NCBI GenBank assembly: GCA_964484305.1
Contig: CAZAEI010000003.1
Coordinates: 1 to 64,000 of the forward strand
From: DAOVFN01 sp964484305
GTDB taxonomy: Archaea; Aenigmatarchaeota; Aenigmatarchaeia; QMZP01
DNA length: 64,000 bases
Direction of reading: 5' to 3'
A program made the position numbers and the translations under genes. Positions 47,637-54,891 of the stretch are shown here, piece by piece. Positions within the stretch are counted from its first letter, which is position 1, and each line of letters begins with the position of its first letter. The notes below the pieces were generated by a model. The model searched no databases and was not told the origin of the DNA. It saw only the letters and a program-made list of their open reading frames with translations.

Positions 47637-48485
47637 ATGGTTATGTCAACAGAAACAGGTTCAAAAGCAGTAATCTTTGAAAAGCGGAAGATTTATCCTA
47701 CTGGAACGACTGTTGGCAGGGCCAGGCCCATGGAGTTACAGGGAGAATACGGACCAGAAATAACACAATTTAATGAAGTATACAGCATTCTTGCAACCCT
47801 TGAAGACACAGCAACGCTTGGTGATATGGCAAAACTGTTTGAACACTATCTGCAGTCAGAGCTTGGCGTGCTTGACTTGAAAAATGAACAGGACACCCTT
47901 CTCAAATACCTCTTTGCTGAAACAGGAAAGGGAAACGTCTGTGCCAATGCTGCTAATTACAGTTTCAATGACAGTGGTCTAAAGAAAATCCACGAAAGCG
48001 ACAGGCGCGTTTTATGGGTTGTGCGGCCTGAGTATCTTGATCATAAAAACATTAAGGGAGGAGAAGAATACCCAGAATGCGTTCCCATAACAGGCTGGAT
48101 TGCATTCCCAGAAGACACAGGAAAGGGGCTCTTTCGAAGAACCAAAGACGGTGAGGTGTTGGGAATACCTGAATTCACTGTTCCCACCAAGGAGGAAGCC
48201 AAAAGGACCTTCATTGACAGGGGATTTTCAGAAAAATTTGCAGAGAATGCCGTTTCTAAATGGTACAGTAGAGGTGAGGGTGATGGAGTATCCGCTGTGG
48301 TTCGCTATTCCGGCGGCAGGAACGGTCAGTTCGTTGCGAATGCCGATGAGCATCCGTCGGACAGGAGCTCGAGTTTCGGTCGGTTCCCTTCCAGTAGGTC
48401 GCCGAGCGGAGCGAGGCACGCCGGTAAGAATGAAATTGCCGACCAGTTGGTAGCTCTGGCTGCTCAGTTGAGATCAAAAGGATAA
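47637..48485 (+). CDS. DGR target protein with C-terminal variable region
   Basis: 282 residues. No signal peptide. The N-terminal two thirds is of unknown fold; residues ~125-253 resemble the C-type-lectin-like domain of DGR targets (VPITGWIAF..., GDGVSAVVRYSGGRNGQF). Residues 219-253 are encoded by the variable region 48291-48396. Compared with TR, the changes are D-to-V, N-to-G, D-to-G, N-to-V, N-to-D twice, N-to-S three times and I-to-F, mostly at AAC/AAT codons as in other DGRs. About 29 more residues follow VR, which is unusual because VR often ends the protein. The ligand cannot be inferred. Confidence 0.88.
   Translation: MVMSTETGSKAVIFEKRKIYPTGTTVGRARPMELQGEYGPEITQFNEVYSILATLEDTATLGDMAKLFEHYLQSELGVLDLKNEQDTLLKYLFAETGKGNVCANAANYSFNDSGLKKIHESDRRVLWVVRPEYLDHKNIKGGEEYPECVPITGWIAFPEDTGKGLFRRTKDGEVLGIPEFTVPTKEEAKRTFIDRGFSEKFAENAVSKWYSRGEGDGVSAVVRYSGGRNGQFVANADEHPSDRSSSFGRFPSSRSPSGARHAGKNEIADQLVALAAQLRSKG
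48291..48396 (+). repeat. DGR variable region (VR)
   Basis: 106 nt matching the template repeat over its whole length apart from a 24-nt gap. All 13 substitutions are at TR adenines (10 A-to-G, 3 A-to-T) among 29 aligned adenines; no other base differs. The last ~20 nt, including CGGTCGGTTCCCTTCC, are identical and probably contain the homing initiation site. Confidence 0.93.
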
Positions 48486-48509
48486 ATGTCACCACATCTA
48501 ATTCTATTC

Positions 48510-48531
48510 ATCTCTCTGGTAACAGGGAGAT
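48510..48531 (+). promoter_or_regulatory. Hairpin 3' of the DGR target gene
   Basis: ATCTCTCTG pairs with CAGGGAGAT (one G-T pair) around GTAA, 25 nt after the stop codon. It may end the target mRNA; DGR systems also use a hairpin downstream of VR for target recognition, but this one is ~114 nt from VR. Confidence 0.45.
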
Positions 48532-48760
48532 CACCAGAAAGCTGGGCATCAGTGTCGATATGTCCATTGGACATGCCGAGTATATGCGTGAACTACATGC
48601 CTGGTTATAGTGCTATGAGGCGTTAGTTTCATGGCCATAAAATACAGCGGCGATACCGATAATATGAGGTAAAGCCGCAGTGTGCATCCGAAACAATACT
48701 GCTTATAAGAAGGTGAGCAGCCACACTACAAGATGCATTTAGTAACACAGGCTACAAGGG

Positions 48761-48890
48761 TCCGCTGTGGATCGCTATTCCAACGACAGGAACGGTCAGT
48801 TCAATGCAAATGCCAATGAGCATCCGTCGAACAGGAAATCTCTTGCTTGTAGAGACCTGAACTCGAATATCGGTCGGTTCCCTTCCAATA
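48761..48890 (+). repeat. DGR template repeat (TR)
   Basis: 130 nt, rich in AAC and AAT codons when read in the VR frame. Relative to VR it has an extra 24 nt (48836-48859). It lies between the target and avd, the common DGR order, and is in frame with avd from ATG 48767 without an intervening stop. Confidence 0.93.
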
Positions 48891-48931
48891 GTCCGCTGCT
48901 TTCTGGGTCATGTTTCCCTAGGTGTTCACAA

Positions 48932-49285
48932 ATGTCCTATACCCTTCTGTTCCAAAAAACATATGACCTTGTAAAGTGGATATACCCAACTGTCAACAAA
49001 TTTCCTCGGAAACAGAGACTTACTCTCTCACAGAGAATTGAGGTAACCACAATCAGAATACTCGAATTGGTTATTGATCTCAGTGACCGAGATACTGCAG
49101 TTAACAGAAAGAAAATCCTCCATGAACTTCATAAACTCCAGATTCTCCTGCGTCTGTGCAAGGATCTTTCTTACCTGAGCTTCAAGCGATACGCATATGT
49201 GAGTTTCCTGATTACCGAAATAATTCAGATATTGGACAAGTGGGGGGGGGGGTCTCGTGGAGGTCTGCAGAAATTTGTTTCCTAA
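48932..49285 (+). CDS. avd: DGR accessory variability determinant (Avd)
   Basis: 117-residue basic four-helix protein: LFQKTYDLVKWIYPTVNKFPR, SQRIEVTTIRILELVIDLS, KKILHELHKLQILLRLCK and RYAYVSFLITEIIQILDKW match the Avd bundle that binds RT and template RNA in DGRs. ATG 48932 follows AGGTG. A frame upstream is open back through TR. The gene ends across an 11-G run and overlaps the RT gene by 29 nt. Confidence 0.9.
   Translation: MSYTLLFQKTYDLVKWIYPTVNKFPRKQRLTLSQRIEVTTIRILELVIDLSDRDTAVNRKKILHELHKLQILLRLCKDLSYLSFKRYAYVSFLITEIIQILDKWGGGSRGGLQKFVS
49242..49252 (+). other. 11-G homopolymer at the avd/RT junction
   Basis: With 11 G the avd frame ends 33 nt later. Loss of one G would join avd directly to the RT frame, because RT codons are open through the tract. 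It may be phase-variable, a frameshift site, or an assembly error. Confidence 0.6.
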
Positions 49286-50324
49286 GCTTTGCTCATTCAG
49301 GAATCTTGAGCTTGCATACAGAAAAGCAAGAAGAAACAAGCGATGCAAACCAGCAGTCCAGAAATTTGAAATGCATCTGGAGCAGAACATTCTCCAGCTC
49401 AAACATGAGCTTGAAACAGGAGCATACACTCCCCGTCCACTCAGACAATTTGTTATCCGAGATACAAAGACAAGGGTGATTTCCGCTTCCCGTTTCAGGG
49501 ACAGGGTAGTTCATCACGCTCTGTGTAATACCATCCAGCCAATCCTTGAGAAATCATTCATTCATGATTCCTGCGCAAACCAGATAGGGAAAGGGGCGAG
49601 CAGAGCATTAGAACGGTTTGATACATTCAAGAGAAGGGTCTCGGAAAACGGCAGACTTGTGAACAAACCAATCACCACTAGCATAGTGATTGGATACGTA
49701 TTGAAAGCAGATATCAGGCATTATTTTGATACTGTTGATCACGAGGTGTTGCTTACCATCATCCAAAAGAAAGTCAAGGACAAGCGGGTAATGGGATTGA
49801 TAAAGAAAATTCTGGACAATCACTACATTCCAACCCCTGGAAAAGGTATGCCTCTCGGGAATCTCACTAGCCAGTTCTTTGCAAATGTATATCTGAATGA
49901 ACTTGATTATTTTGTGAAGCATATATTGAAAGCAAGACACTACATCAGATATGTTGATGATTTTGTTGTGCTGCACAAATCACGAGAGTGTTTGGAGCAA
50001 CATAAAAGGCAGATTGAAGACTTTTTACAAACACTCAAACTTGAATTGCATCCAGAAAAGTCCAAGATCTATTTGCTCTGCAAAGGAACGTCATTTCTTG
50101 GTTTTCGTGTGTTCTATCATCATAAACTTGTCAAGAAAAACAATCTGCGAAGAATGAGAAAGAGGGTTTCGGAATTTCGGTCAGTGTATGGTAAGAATGA
50201 AGAGTTTGATCAAGAAATATTGAGAAGTTTTACCGGTTGGTGCGCTTATGCTATGCAGGGAGATACGTACAAGTTTCGAAAAAGAATGATGGAAGAACTC
50301 ACAGGAGGCGAACATGCCCTTTAA
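49257..50324 (+). CDS. DGR reverse transcriptase
   Basis: 355-residue RT that copies TR RNA with adenine-specific errors. Motifs: LKADIRHYFDTVDHEVL (catalytic Asp), GMPLGNLTSQFFANVYLNELD with the LGxxxSQ variant typical of DGR RTs (replacing QGxxxSP), and YIRYVDDFVV. Upstream RT0/RT1 region VISASRFRDRVVHHALC. No maturase or endonuclease domain, so not a group II intron RT. GTG start 49257 lies within avd. Followed by a hairpin element. Confidence 0.94.
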   Translation: MEVCRNLFPKLCSFRNLELAYRKARRNKRCKPAVQKFEMHLEQNILQLKHELETGAYTPRPLRQFVIRDTKTRVISASRFRDRVVHHALCNTIQPILEKSFIHDSCANQIGKGASRALERFDTFKRRVSENGRLVNKPITTSIVIGYVLKADIRHYFDTVDHEVLLTIIQKKVKDKRVMGLIKKILDNHYIPTPGKGMPLGNLTSQFFANVYLNELDYFVKHILKARHYIRYVDDFVVLHKSRECLEQHKRQIEDFLQTLKLELHPEKSKIYLLCKGTSFLGFRVFYHHKLVKKNNLRRMRKRVSEFRSVYGKNEEFDQEILRSFTGWCAYAMQGDTYKFRKRMMEELTGGEHAL

Positions 50325-50339
50325 CGGCCTTTAAATATG

Positions 50340-50558
50340 TTTTTCCGTACACGCTTTTGTGGAAGTGGTATCGACAGCTATGTCATTAACTTTGTTGGTG
50401 GCGCGTGCCGAAGGCACTGCGCTGGCGAGACGTGCCGGTTACCGAAGGTAATCTTGTGGCTTTGCCGCGAGAGTTGTGCCACATCTCTTATGCTAGGGCA
50501 CAAGACTGCCTGCTCCGAAGGAGCAGCGTAAAGGCACAGTAACTCCTGTAAAAGGGTG
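50340..50558 (-). repeat. Stop-proximal hairpin element, copy D, after gatC
   Basis: The minus-strand gatC stop is followed by CACCCTTTTACAGGAG; the far end is TACACGCTTTTGTGGAAG, so the arms pair as ACAC-G-CTTTT with AAAAG-G-GTGT. The ~220-nt interior has several smaller palindromes, including one shared with copy E at 3675-3811. Confidence 0.6.
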
Positions 50559-50852
50559 TTAAACAACACGGGGTCCCCTGATGTAGCCGTCTTCCCTGTT
50601 CCTGAGGTTCCTGAGAAGCCTCTCCCTGGGGATGCTTGGCTCCACCATGTCATCCCTCAGGACATTCCTTAGCTCCACTGGCTGGAAGGTGGGCTTTACC
50701 CCCTTTGTGGGGATTTTCTGTAGGGTCCTGAATGCCGAGAGGACATCGTCCAGGTCCCTGGAGAGCCTGGCCAGCTCACTCTCTGTCAGGTCGAGCCTGG
50801 CAAGCCCGGCCACCCTCTTGACTGTCTTTCTGTCCACCACCACAATATCCAC
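50559..50852 (-). CDS. gatC: Asp-tRNA(Asn)/Glu-tRNA(Gln) amidotransferase subunit C
   Basis: Small subunit of GatCAB, which converts mischarged Asp-tRNA(Asn) (and Glu-tRNA(Gln)) to the amide form. RKTVKRVAGLARLDLTESELARLSRDLDDVLSAF is the GatC helix pair, and LRDDMVEPS the C-terminal segment. Starts at GTG 50852 or GTG 50843; GGTGGAT precedes the second. GatA and GatB are not in the window. Same strand as mre11 upstream. Confidence 0.9.
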   Translation of the reverse strand: MDIVVVDRKTVKRVAGLARLDLTESELARLSRDLDDVLSAFRTLQKIPTKGVKPTFQPVELRNVLRDDMVEPSIPRERLLRNLRNREDGYIRGPRVV

Positions 50853-50873
50853 CCAGGTTTCTTGGTTAACCCT

Positions 50874-52037
50874 TCACTCCCCTTGTTTATGTTGCCTTTC
50901 GGGGCTTAATAACCTTAACGCCTCCTCGGGCTTCCCGTGGACGAGGAGGTCGAACACACCCTCATATATCTCCTGTTCAAGGCCAGCCTCCCCGAGGTTC
51001 TGTCTGAGGAGCTTCCTTCCGAGCTCCTGGACAGAGATGGTATGCTCCCTGATGCCCACTGCCTGGGGCTTCTCCTCCCCCGTCTCATGCCTAACCGAGA
51101 GGATGGTCCTGTCCCCGAATCTTGAGTTCAGGCCGGGCAGGTCAGGGACCATGCCCCTTACCCTTATGAGGGGCTTCTTTTTGTGCGGGTGTTCCAGCAG
51201 ACTCTCCAGTTCGGCCTCGAGCCTCTCCTGGGAGCCCTGGTGCTCAAGATAGTAGACCCTTCTCTGGACCTCCAGGGGGATGAATGCGGCATCGCCTGAT
51301 TTCGTGTCGAATATCCAGAAGCCCTTGGGGGCGACAGCCTCCCTTGTGAGCTGGGTGGTTGTGAGGGAGCCCGGTATGAGGAGGGGCGAGCCCGAGTAGC
51401 TGGACTTCTTGCTTTCGTGGACATGGCCGAGCACATAGAGGTCGAAGCCCTTGGGAAGCCTTTCCAGTGGAAGGAGATGCTCCGCATAGATGAAGGGCGA
51501 GATGGACTGGTGCAGCATCATGATGCTGAAGCATCCCCTCTGGGGCCTGGGGTTCCACCTCTGCAGGACAGCCCCTGAGAACTGTTCAGGGACCCCGGAC
51601 ATGCCCTGGATGCATACCTGCTCCCCGGCCTTCTCCAGGATTACGCCGTTGCAGTGCAGGTATATAAGGAATCCAGCCTTCTCCAGGGCCTGGACAGGGT
51701 TTATCAGACCCCTGACCCTCCTCTCATGGGTCCCGTGTATGGCGACAACCGGTATGCCCTGCTGGTGCAGGGGGGTGAGCTCCTCCACATTTTTGCCTAT
51801 TCCGCGGACGAGCCTCGTGCCGTTTTCGGCAGCAAGGGGCTTTATGAGGAGCTCCATGCCCCTTGTCAGGGTCTCTGTGGAGGGGGTCCTGCTGTCGAAC
51901 AGGTCCCCGGCCACGAGGATGAGGTCGCATCCCATGGCCTTGTCCAGGGCCTCACCAAGGGCCTCGAAGGGGTCACTGGCAAGCTCGCTTCCCGAGCCGT
52001 ATCCCAGATGGAAGTCAGATATTATGGCCAGCTTCAT
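50874..52037 (-). CDS. mre11: Mre11/SbcD-like nuclease
   Basis: Calcineurin-fold DNA repair nuclease. Metal motifs: ISDFHLGYG (DxH), LVAGDLFDSR (GDxxD) and later MLHQSI and LGHVHESKK. The usual GNHD reads GTHERR, with Thr for Asn, a variation that may change activity. 387 residues from ATG 52037; the longer frame from 52085 adds an unrelated stub. A Rad50 gene is not adjacent. Confidence 0.85.
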   Translation of the reverse strand: MKLAIISDFHLGYGSGSELASDPFEALGEALDKAMGCDLILVAGDLFDSRTPSTETLTRGMELLIKPLAAENGTRLVRGIGKNVEELTPLHQQGIPVVAIHGTHERRVRGLINPVQALEKAGFLIYLHCNGVILEKAGEQVCIQGMSGVPEQFSGAVLQRWNPRPQRGCFSIMMLHQSISPFIYAEHLLPLERLPKGFDLYVLGHVHESKKSSYSGSPLLIPGSLTTTQLTREAVAPKGFWIFDTKSGDAAFIPLEVQRRVYYLEHQGSQERLEAELESLLEHPHKKKPLIRVRGMVPDLPGLNSRFGDRTILSVRHETGEEKPQAVGIREHTISVQELGRKLLRQNLGEAGLEQEIYEGVFDLLVHGKPEEALRLLSPERQHKQGE

Positions 52038-52093
52038 GGTATCCCTTGAGAATATACTCACAAACAATTTAAAATCCCCTGCCAATTATATCC

Positions 52094-52543
52094 ATGAAGC
52101 TTGACATCAAGGAATTCGAAGGGAAGGTAAAGCCAATAAGGGACACTGACACATATTCTGTGCACGACCTTGAATACCTTGACCACCTCAATGTCTCCAT
52201 GACCATACTCCACCCGGGAAAGTCCACAGCGGGCCACGAGCACGAGGGGATAGATGAGGTCTATGTTGTGATGGACGGCAGGGGGGAACTGCAGCTCGAT
52301 GAGAAGAGGTTTCCCATAGACACGGGCGACATAATCCTTATAAGGGGCGGGCAGTACCACCAGAGCTTCAACACAAGCAGTGAGGACCTTGTTTTCATAT
52401 GCATATTCGAGAAATATGAGGGCAGGGGAGGAAGCAAGCCCGTGAAATACGCTGGGCAGGCTGACCAGCCCGGGAAGCCGAAGGCGGATATCGAAAGGCT
52501 CAAGAAGGATCTGATGGAGACCATAGAGAGGGATACCAGCTAA
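52094..52543 (+). CDS. Cupin-domain protein
   Basis: 149 residues. Cupin motif 1 HPGKSTAGHEHEGIDEVYVVMDG with three potential metal His/Glu ligands and motif 2 DTGDIILIRGGQYHQSFN. The tail beyond residue ~120 is helical and charged. Divergent from mre11 with a shared A/T-rich promoter (~52060-52085). Substrate unknown. Confidence 0.82.
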   Translation: MKLDIKEFEGKVKPIRDTDTYSVHDLEYLDHLNVSMTILHPGKSTAGHEHEGIDEVYVVMDGRGELQLDEKRFPIDTGDIILIRGGQYHQSFNTSSEDLVFICIFEKYEGRGGSKPVKYAGQADQPGKPKADIERLKKDLMETIERDTS

Positions 52544-52571
52544 GCCGATTTCATGGGGTTTCTTTCCCGGC

Positions 52572-53723
52572 CTACCTGAAGCTCACCAGAACCAGGGACA
52601 CCAGTGCAGCCAGGATGAATGTTGACCTGATTATTTCCGCGGTCCCGAAATCCAGGGCCGCTGCAATCAGTATAAGGACCAGTATGGGAATGCCCTGTCC
52701 CAGGTAAAGCCAGAAGTGCCTGAATACCACGCTGTTGGGGGCCCCCTTCTTCTTGGCGAACTCGACGAAGTCAGCATAAATGGATATGGATAACGAAGTT
52801 ATGATGAAGCCGCCAATCAGTGAGAGCACCATGAACTCGAGTTCCGAGTCGGCAAGGAACCTCATGACCCAGAGGCCTGCGCAGAGGAAGGCCCCTATCC
52901 GGGTGACCCTCCTCCTCCCCCTCATGGTGTTGCTGGCATGCCCAACCAGGAGCGTGAATATAATCATGCCCATGCCCATCAGGGAGGCCGCAATGCCCAG
53001 GGAGATGAAGCCGTAATTTATGAACACATGGAGGGACCAGAAGACAAAGTCGGCAGTGGATACAATCCCCAGGACAAAGTAGTACAGTGCACGCCTCATG
53101 TCCATCGAGAGGTTTATGTTCTTCAGCCTGAACAGGCCGATCCTGTAGTCGCTTGAAAGGAACAGGGGAACGACAGAGAGGAATATGATGCCCACGGAGA
53201 CTGCAAAGAGCCAGTGGAAACCCATGAGGGTGAGGACCGCTGCCCCGGCAAGGGGCCCCATGACAGCGGCCATGTAGGGAAGCCCGTAGAGGAGTCCGGT
53301 CTCCTCACCCTTCCTTACCCTGTCAGAGGCATTGACATACTCTATATTGAACGAGACCCAGTAGAGGGAGGCTGACATGCCGCCCAGAAGGACAGCGGGC
53401 CAGTAGAGCCCCGGCAGGCCTTCGATGTTCATGACCATGGCAAGGTATGATATCAGTATGGGTGCCCTCAGGAGGATAGTGTGCTTGACCCCTATACGGG
53501 CATCTATCCTGGCTGAGAGCGTGCAGAGGAAAGCCGACACAATAGACTGGACGAGCACGAATGCAGCCGTCTCCGCGAGGCTGTACCCAATCTCCAGAAG
53601 GTATGCGGGAATGAAGATGCATATCAGGAAGAGGCCGAAGGTCTCTATTATCTGGTTGCTGTATATCTCCTTGAGCTCCCTCTTCAGGTGGGGAATTTTG
53701 TGCAGCCTGTAGAAGTTGTGCAT
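52572..53723 (-). CDS. MFS-type transporter
   Basis: 383 residues, about 12 hydrophobic segments. FYRLHKIPHLKRELKEIYSNQIIE and RIDARIGVKHTILLRAPILI parallel the same regions in the transporter at 24368, so these are paralogues with similar membrane topology. Conserved charged loop RGRRRVTRIG in the second half. Substrate unknown; convergent with the cupin gene. Confidence 0.8.
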   Translation of the reverse strand: MHNFYRLHKIPHLKRELKEIYSNQIIETFGLFLICIFIPAYLLEIGYSLAETAAFVLVQSIVSAFLCTLSARIDARIGVKHTILLRAPILISYLAMVMNIEGLPGLYWPAVLLGGMSASLYWVSFNIEYVNASDRVRKGEETGLLYGLPYMAAVMGPLAGAAVLTLMGFHWLFAVSVGIIFLSVVPLFLSSDYRIGLFRLKNINLSMDMRRALYYFVLGIVSTADFVFWSLHVFINYGFISLGIAASLMGMGMIIFTLLVGHASNTMRGRRRVTRIGAFLCAGLWVMRFLADSELEFMVLSLIGGFIITSLSISIYADFVEFAKKKGAPNSVVFRHFWLYLGQGIPILVLILIAAALDFGTAEIIRSTFILAALVSLVLVSFR

Positions 53724-53790
53724 TCATGAATCACCAGGAGAGTGGATATAGACCTATTGTCCCGGCCGGAATAAAAAGGCCTTTCTCATG

Positions 53791-54051
53791 CTACTCAAGA
53801 ATCTCGACCCTGCCGCCCAGGGCGTCGCCAGGGAGGCCCCTTGAGAACCTGGCTCTGAGGACACCTCTCGTGCCGTGGACCTGGGTTATCTTGCCGAATA
53901 TCTCCCTGCCTGCGGGGGACTTCCAGGTCACCCTCCTGCCAATAAACCCGGAGGCCATGGCCTTGGTGTCGCACCCCCCTACCTCTATCAGGAACTGGTT
54001 TGTGGTCTGGGTGTGCCTCCCCCTTCTGTAACTAACCAGGGTTGCTTTCAT
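53791..54051 (-). CDS. rpl35ae: Ribosomal protein eL33 (L35Ae)
   Basis: Small beta-barrel ribosomal protein, 86 residues. SYRRGRHTQTTNQFLIEV, KAMASGFIGRRVTWKSPAG and GKITQVHGTRGVLRARF are the eL33 signatures. ATG 54051 is chosen because family members begin MKATLVSYRRG-like; 54072 adds seven residues. Divergent from a DUF167 gene. Confidence 0.92.
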   Translation of the reverse strand: MKATLVSYRRGRHTQTTNQFLIEVGGCDTKAMASGFIGRRVTWKSPAGREIFGKITQVHGTRGVLRARFSRGLPGDALGGRVEILE

Positions 54052-54087
54052 ACCAGTTATTAAACGCAGCATGCATATAAATAGCTT

Positions 54088-54363
54088 ATGAACATCCAGG
54101 AGACTGACCAGGCCCTCATAGTTTCTGTAAGGGTTAGGCCAGATTCACCGGGATTCAGGCTCTCCAGAAGGGCTGACGGCCTGGTCATGGAGCTTGCCAG
54201 CCCTGCCCGTGAGGGCCGCGCAAACCAGGAGATAATGAGGGAGCTCCCCAGGCTCCTGAGGTGCGAGGTCAGGATACTCAGCGGCCTGAAGTCAGGGAAG
54301 AAGCTGCTCCTTCTCAGGGGCCTCACAAAACAGGACCTGGAGCTTGTGCTAGAATCCCGTTAG
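54088..54363 (+). CDS. DUF167/YggU family protein
   Basis: 91-residue alpha/beta protein: LIVSVRVRPDSPGFRLSR, REGRANQEIMRELPRLL and ILSGLKSGKKLLLLRG define the family. No established function. TATA-like ATATAAATAG directly upstream indicates a leaderless start. Its end overlaps the convergent VTT gene by 15 nt. Confidence 0.88.
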   Translation: MNIQETDQALIVSVRVRPDSPGFRLSRRADGLVMELASPAREGRANQEIMRELPRLLRCEVRILSGLKSGKKLLLLRGLTKQDLELVLESR

Positions 54364-54849
54364 CCAGTCTAGCACCCCGGGCCCCACTAAGTAGCCCACA
54401 TAGGCCGCTATCGTGAACTGCAGGACCCTCCCGACAAGGGAGGCCAGCAGGAACTTCCTGAAGTCCAGCCCGAATATTCCAGAGGTCCAGGTGAAGACCT
54501 TGAAGGGTATCGGGGAGAAAGCCGCTATAAGGACAGCCCAGGCACCCCAGCGGTCGTACCACTTCTCGACCCTGGGTATGTGCTTCCTGAAGAGCCTCTC
54601 GGCCACGGGCCTGCCCAGCTTGAGTCCCAGGGCATAGCCTATAACAGCCCCTATCAGGGAGCCGGCAGTGGCGACCAGGATTATGGTCACGGGGTCAATG
54701 CCCATGGCCGTGAACGGGGCGATAAAGGTGGCGGTGGGGACAGGGAATATAAAGGATTCCAGGACAGCAATGACAAAGGCCCCTGCAAGGCCGTAGGCCT
54801 GCACAAAGGCCTGGACCCACAGAATGAATTCCCCTAACACCCGAATCAC
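54349..54849 (-). CDS. VTT-domain (DedA/YqaA-like) membrane protein
   Basis: Lipid-scramblase-related membrane family. Re-entrant-loop features: ESFIFPVPTATFIAPF and GSLIGAVIGYALGLKLGRPVAE, then AFSPIPFKVFTWTSGIFGLDF. 166 residues, about five hydrophobic stretches. In bacteria and archaea such proteins move polyprenyl or other lipids; substrate unproven here. Confidence 0.83.
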   Translation of the reverse strand: MIRVLGEFILWVQAFVQAYGLAGAFVIAVLESFIFPVPTATFIAPFTAMGIDPVTIILVATAGSLIGAVIGYALGLKLGRPVAERLFRKHIPRVEKWYDRWGAWAVLIAAFSPIPFKVFTWTSGIFGLDFRKFLLASLVGRVLQFTIAAYVGYLVGPGVLDWLTGF

Positions 54850-54891
54850 TTAATAGAATTAGGCCTGGCCTCTTAATAAATGGAGGTGGGT

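Noticed and set aside
48510..48531. The hairpin as a confirmed DGR target-recognition structure
   Set aside because: Its loop is GTAA rather than GRNA and it lies ~114 nt from VR; a transcript-end role is equally likely.
49257..50324. Group II intron or retron reverse transcriptase
   Set aside because: No maturase/endonuclease domain or intron ribozyme is visible; the LGxxxSQ motif, Avd and a TR/VR pair with adenine-only differences identify a DGR.
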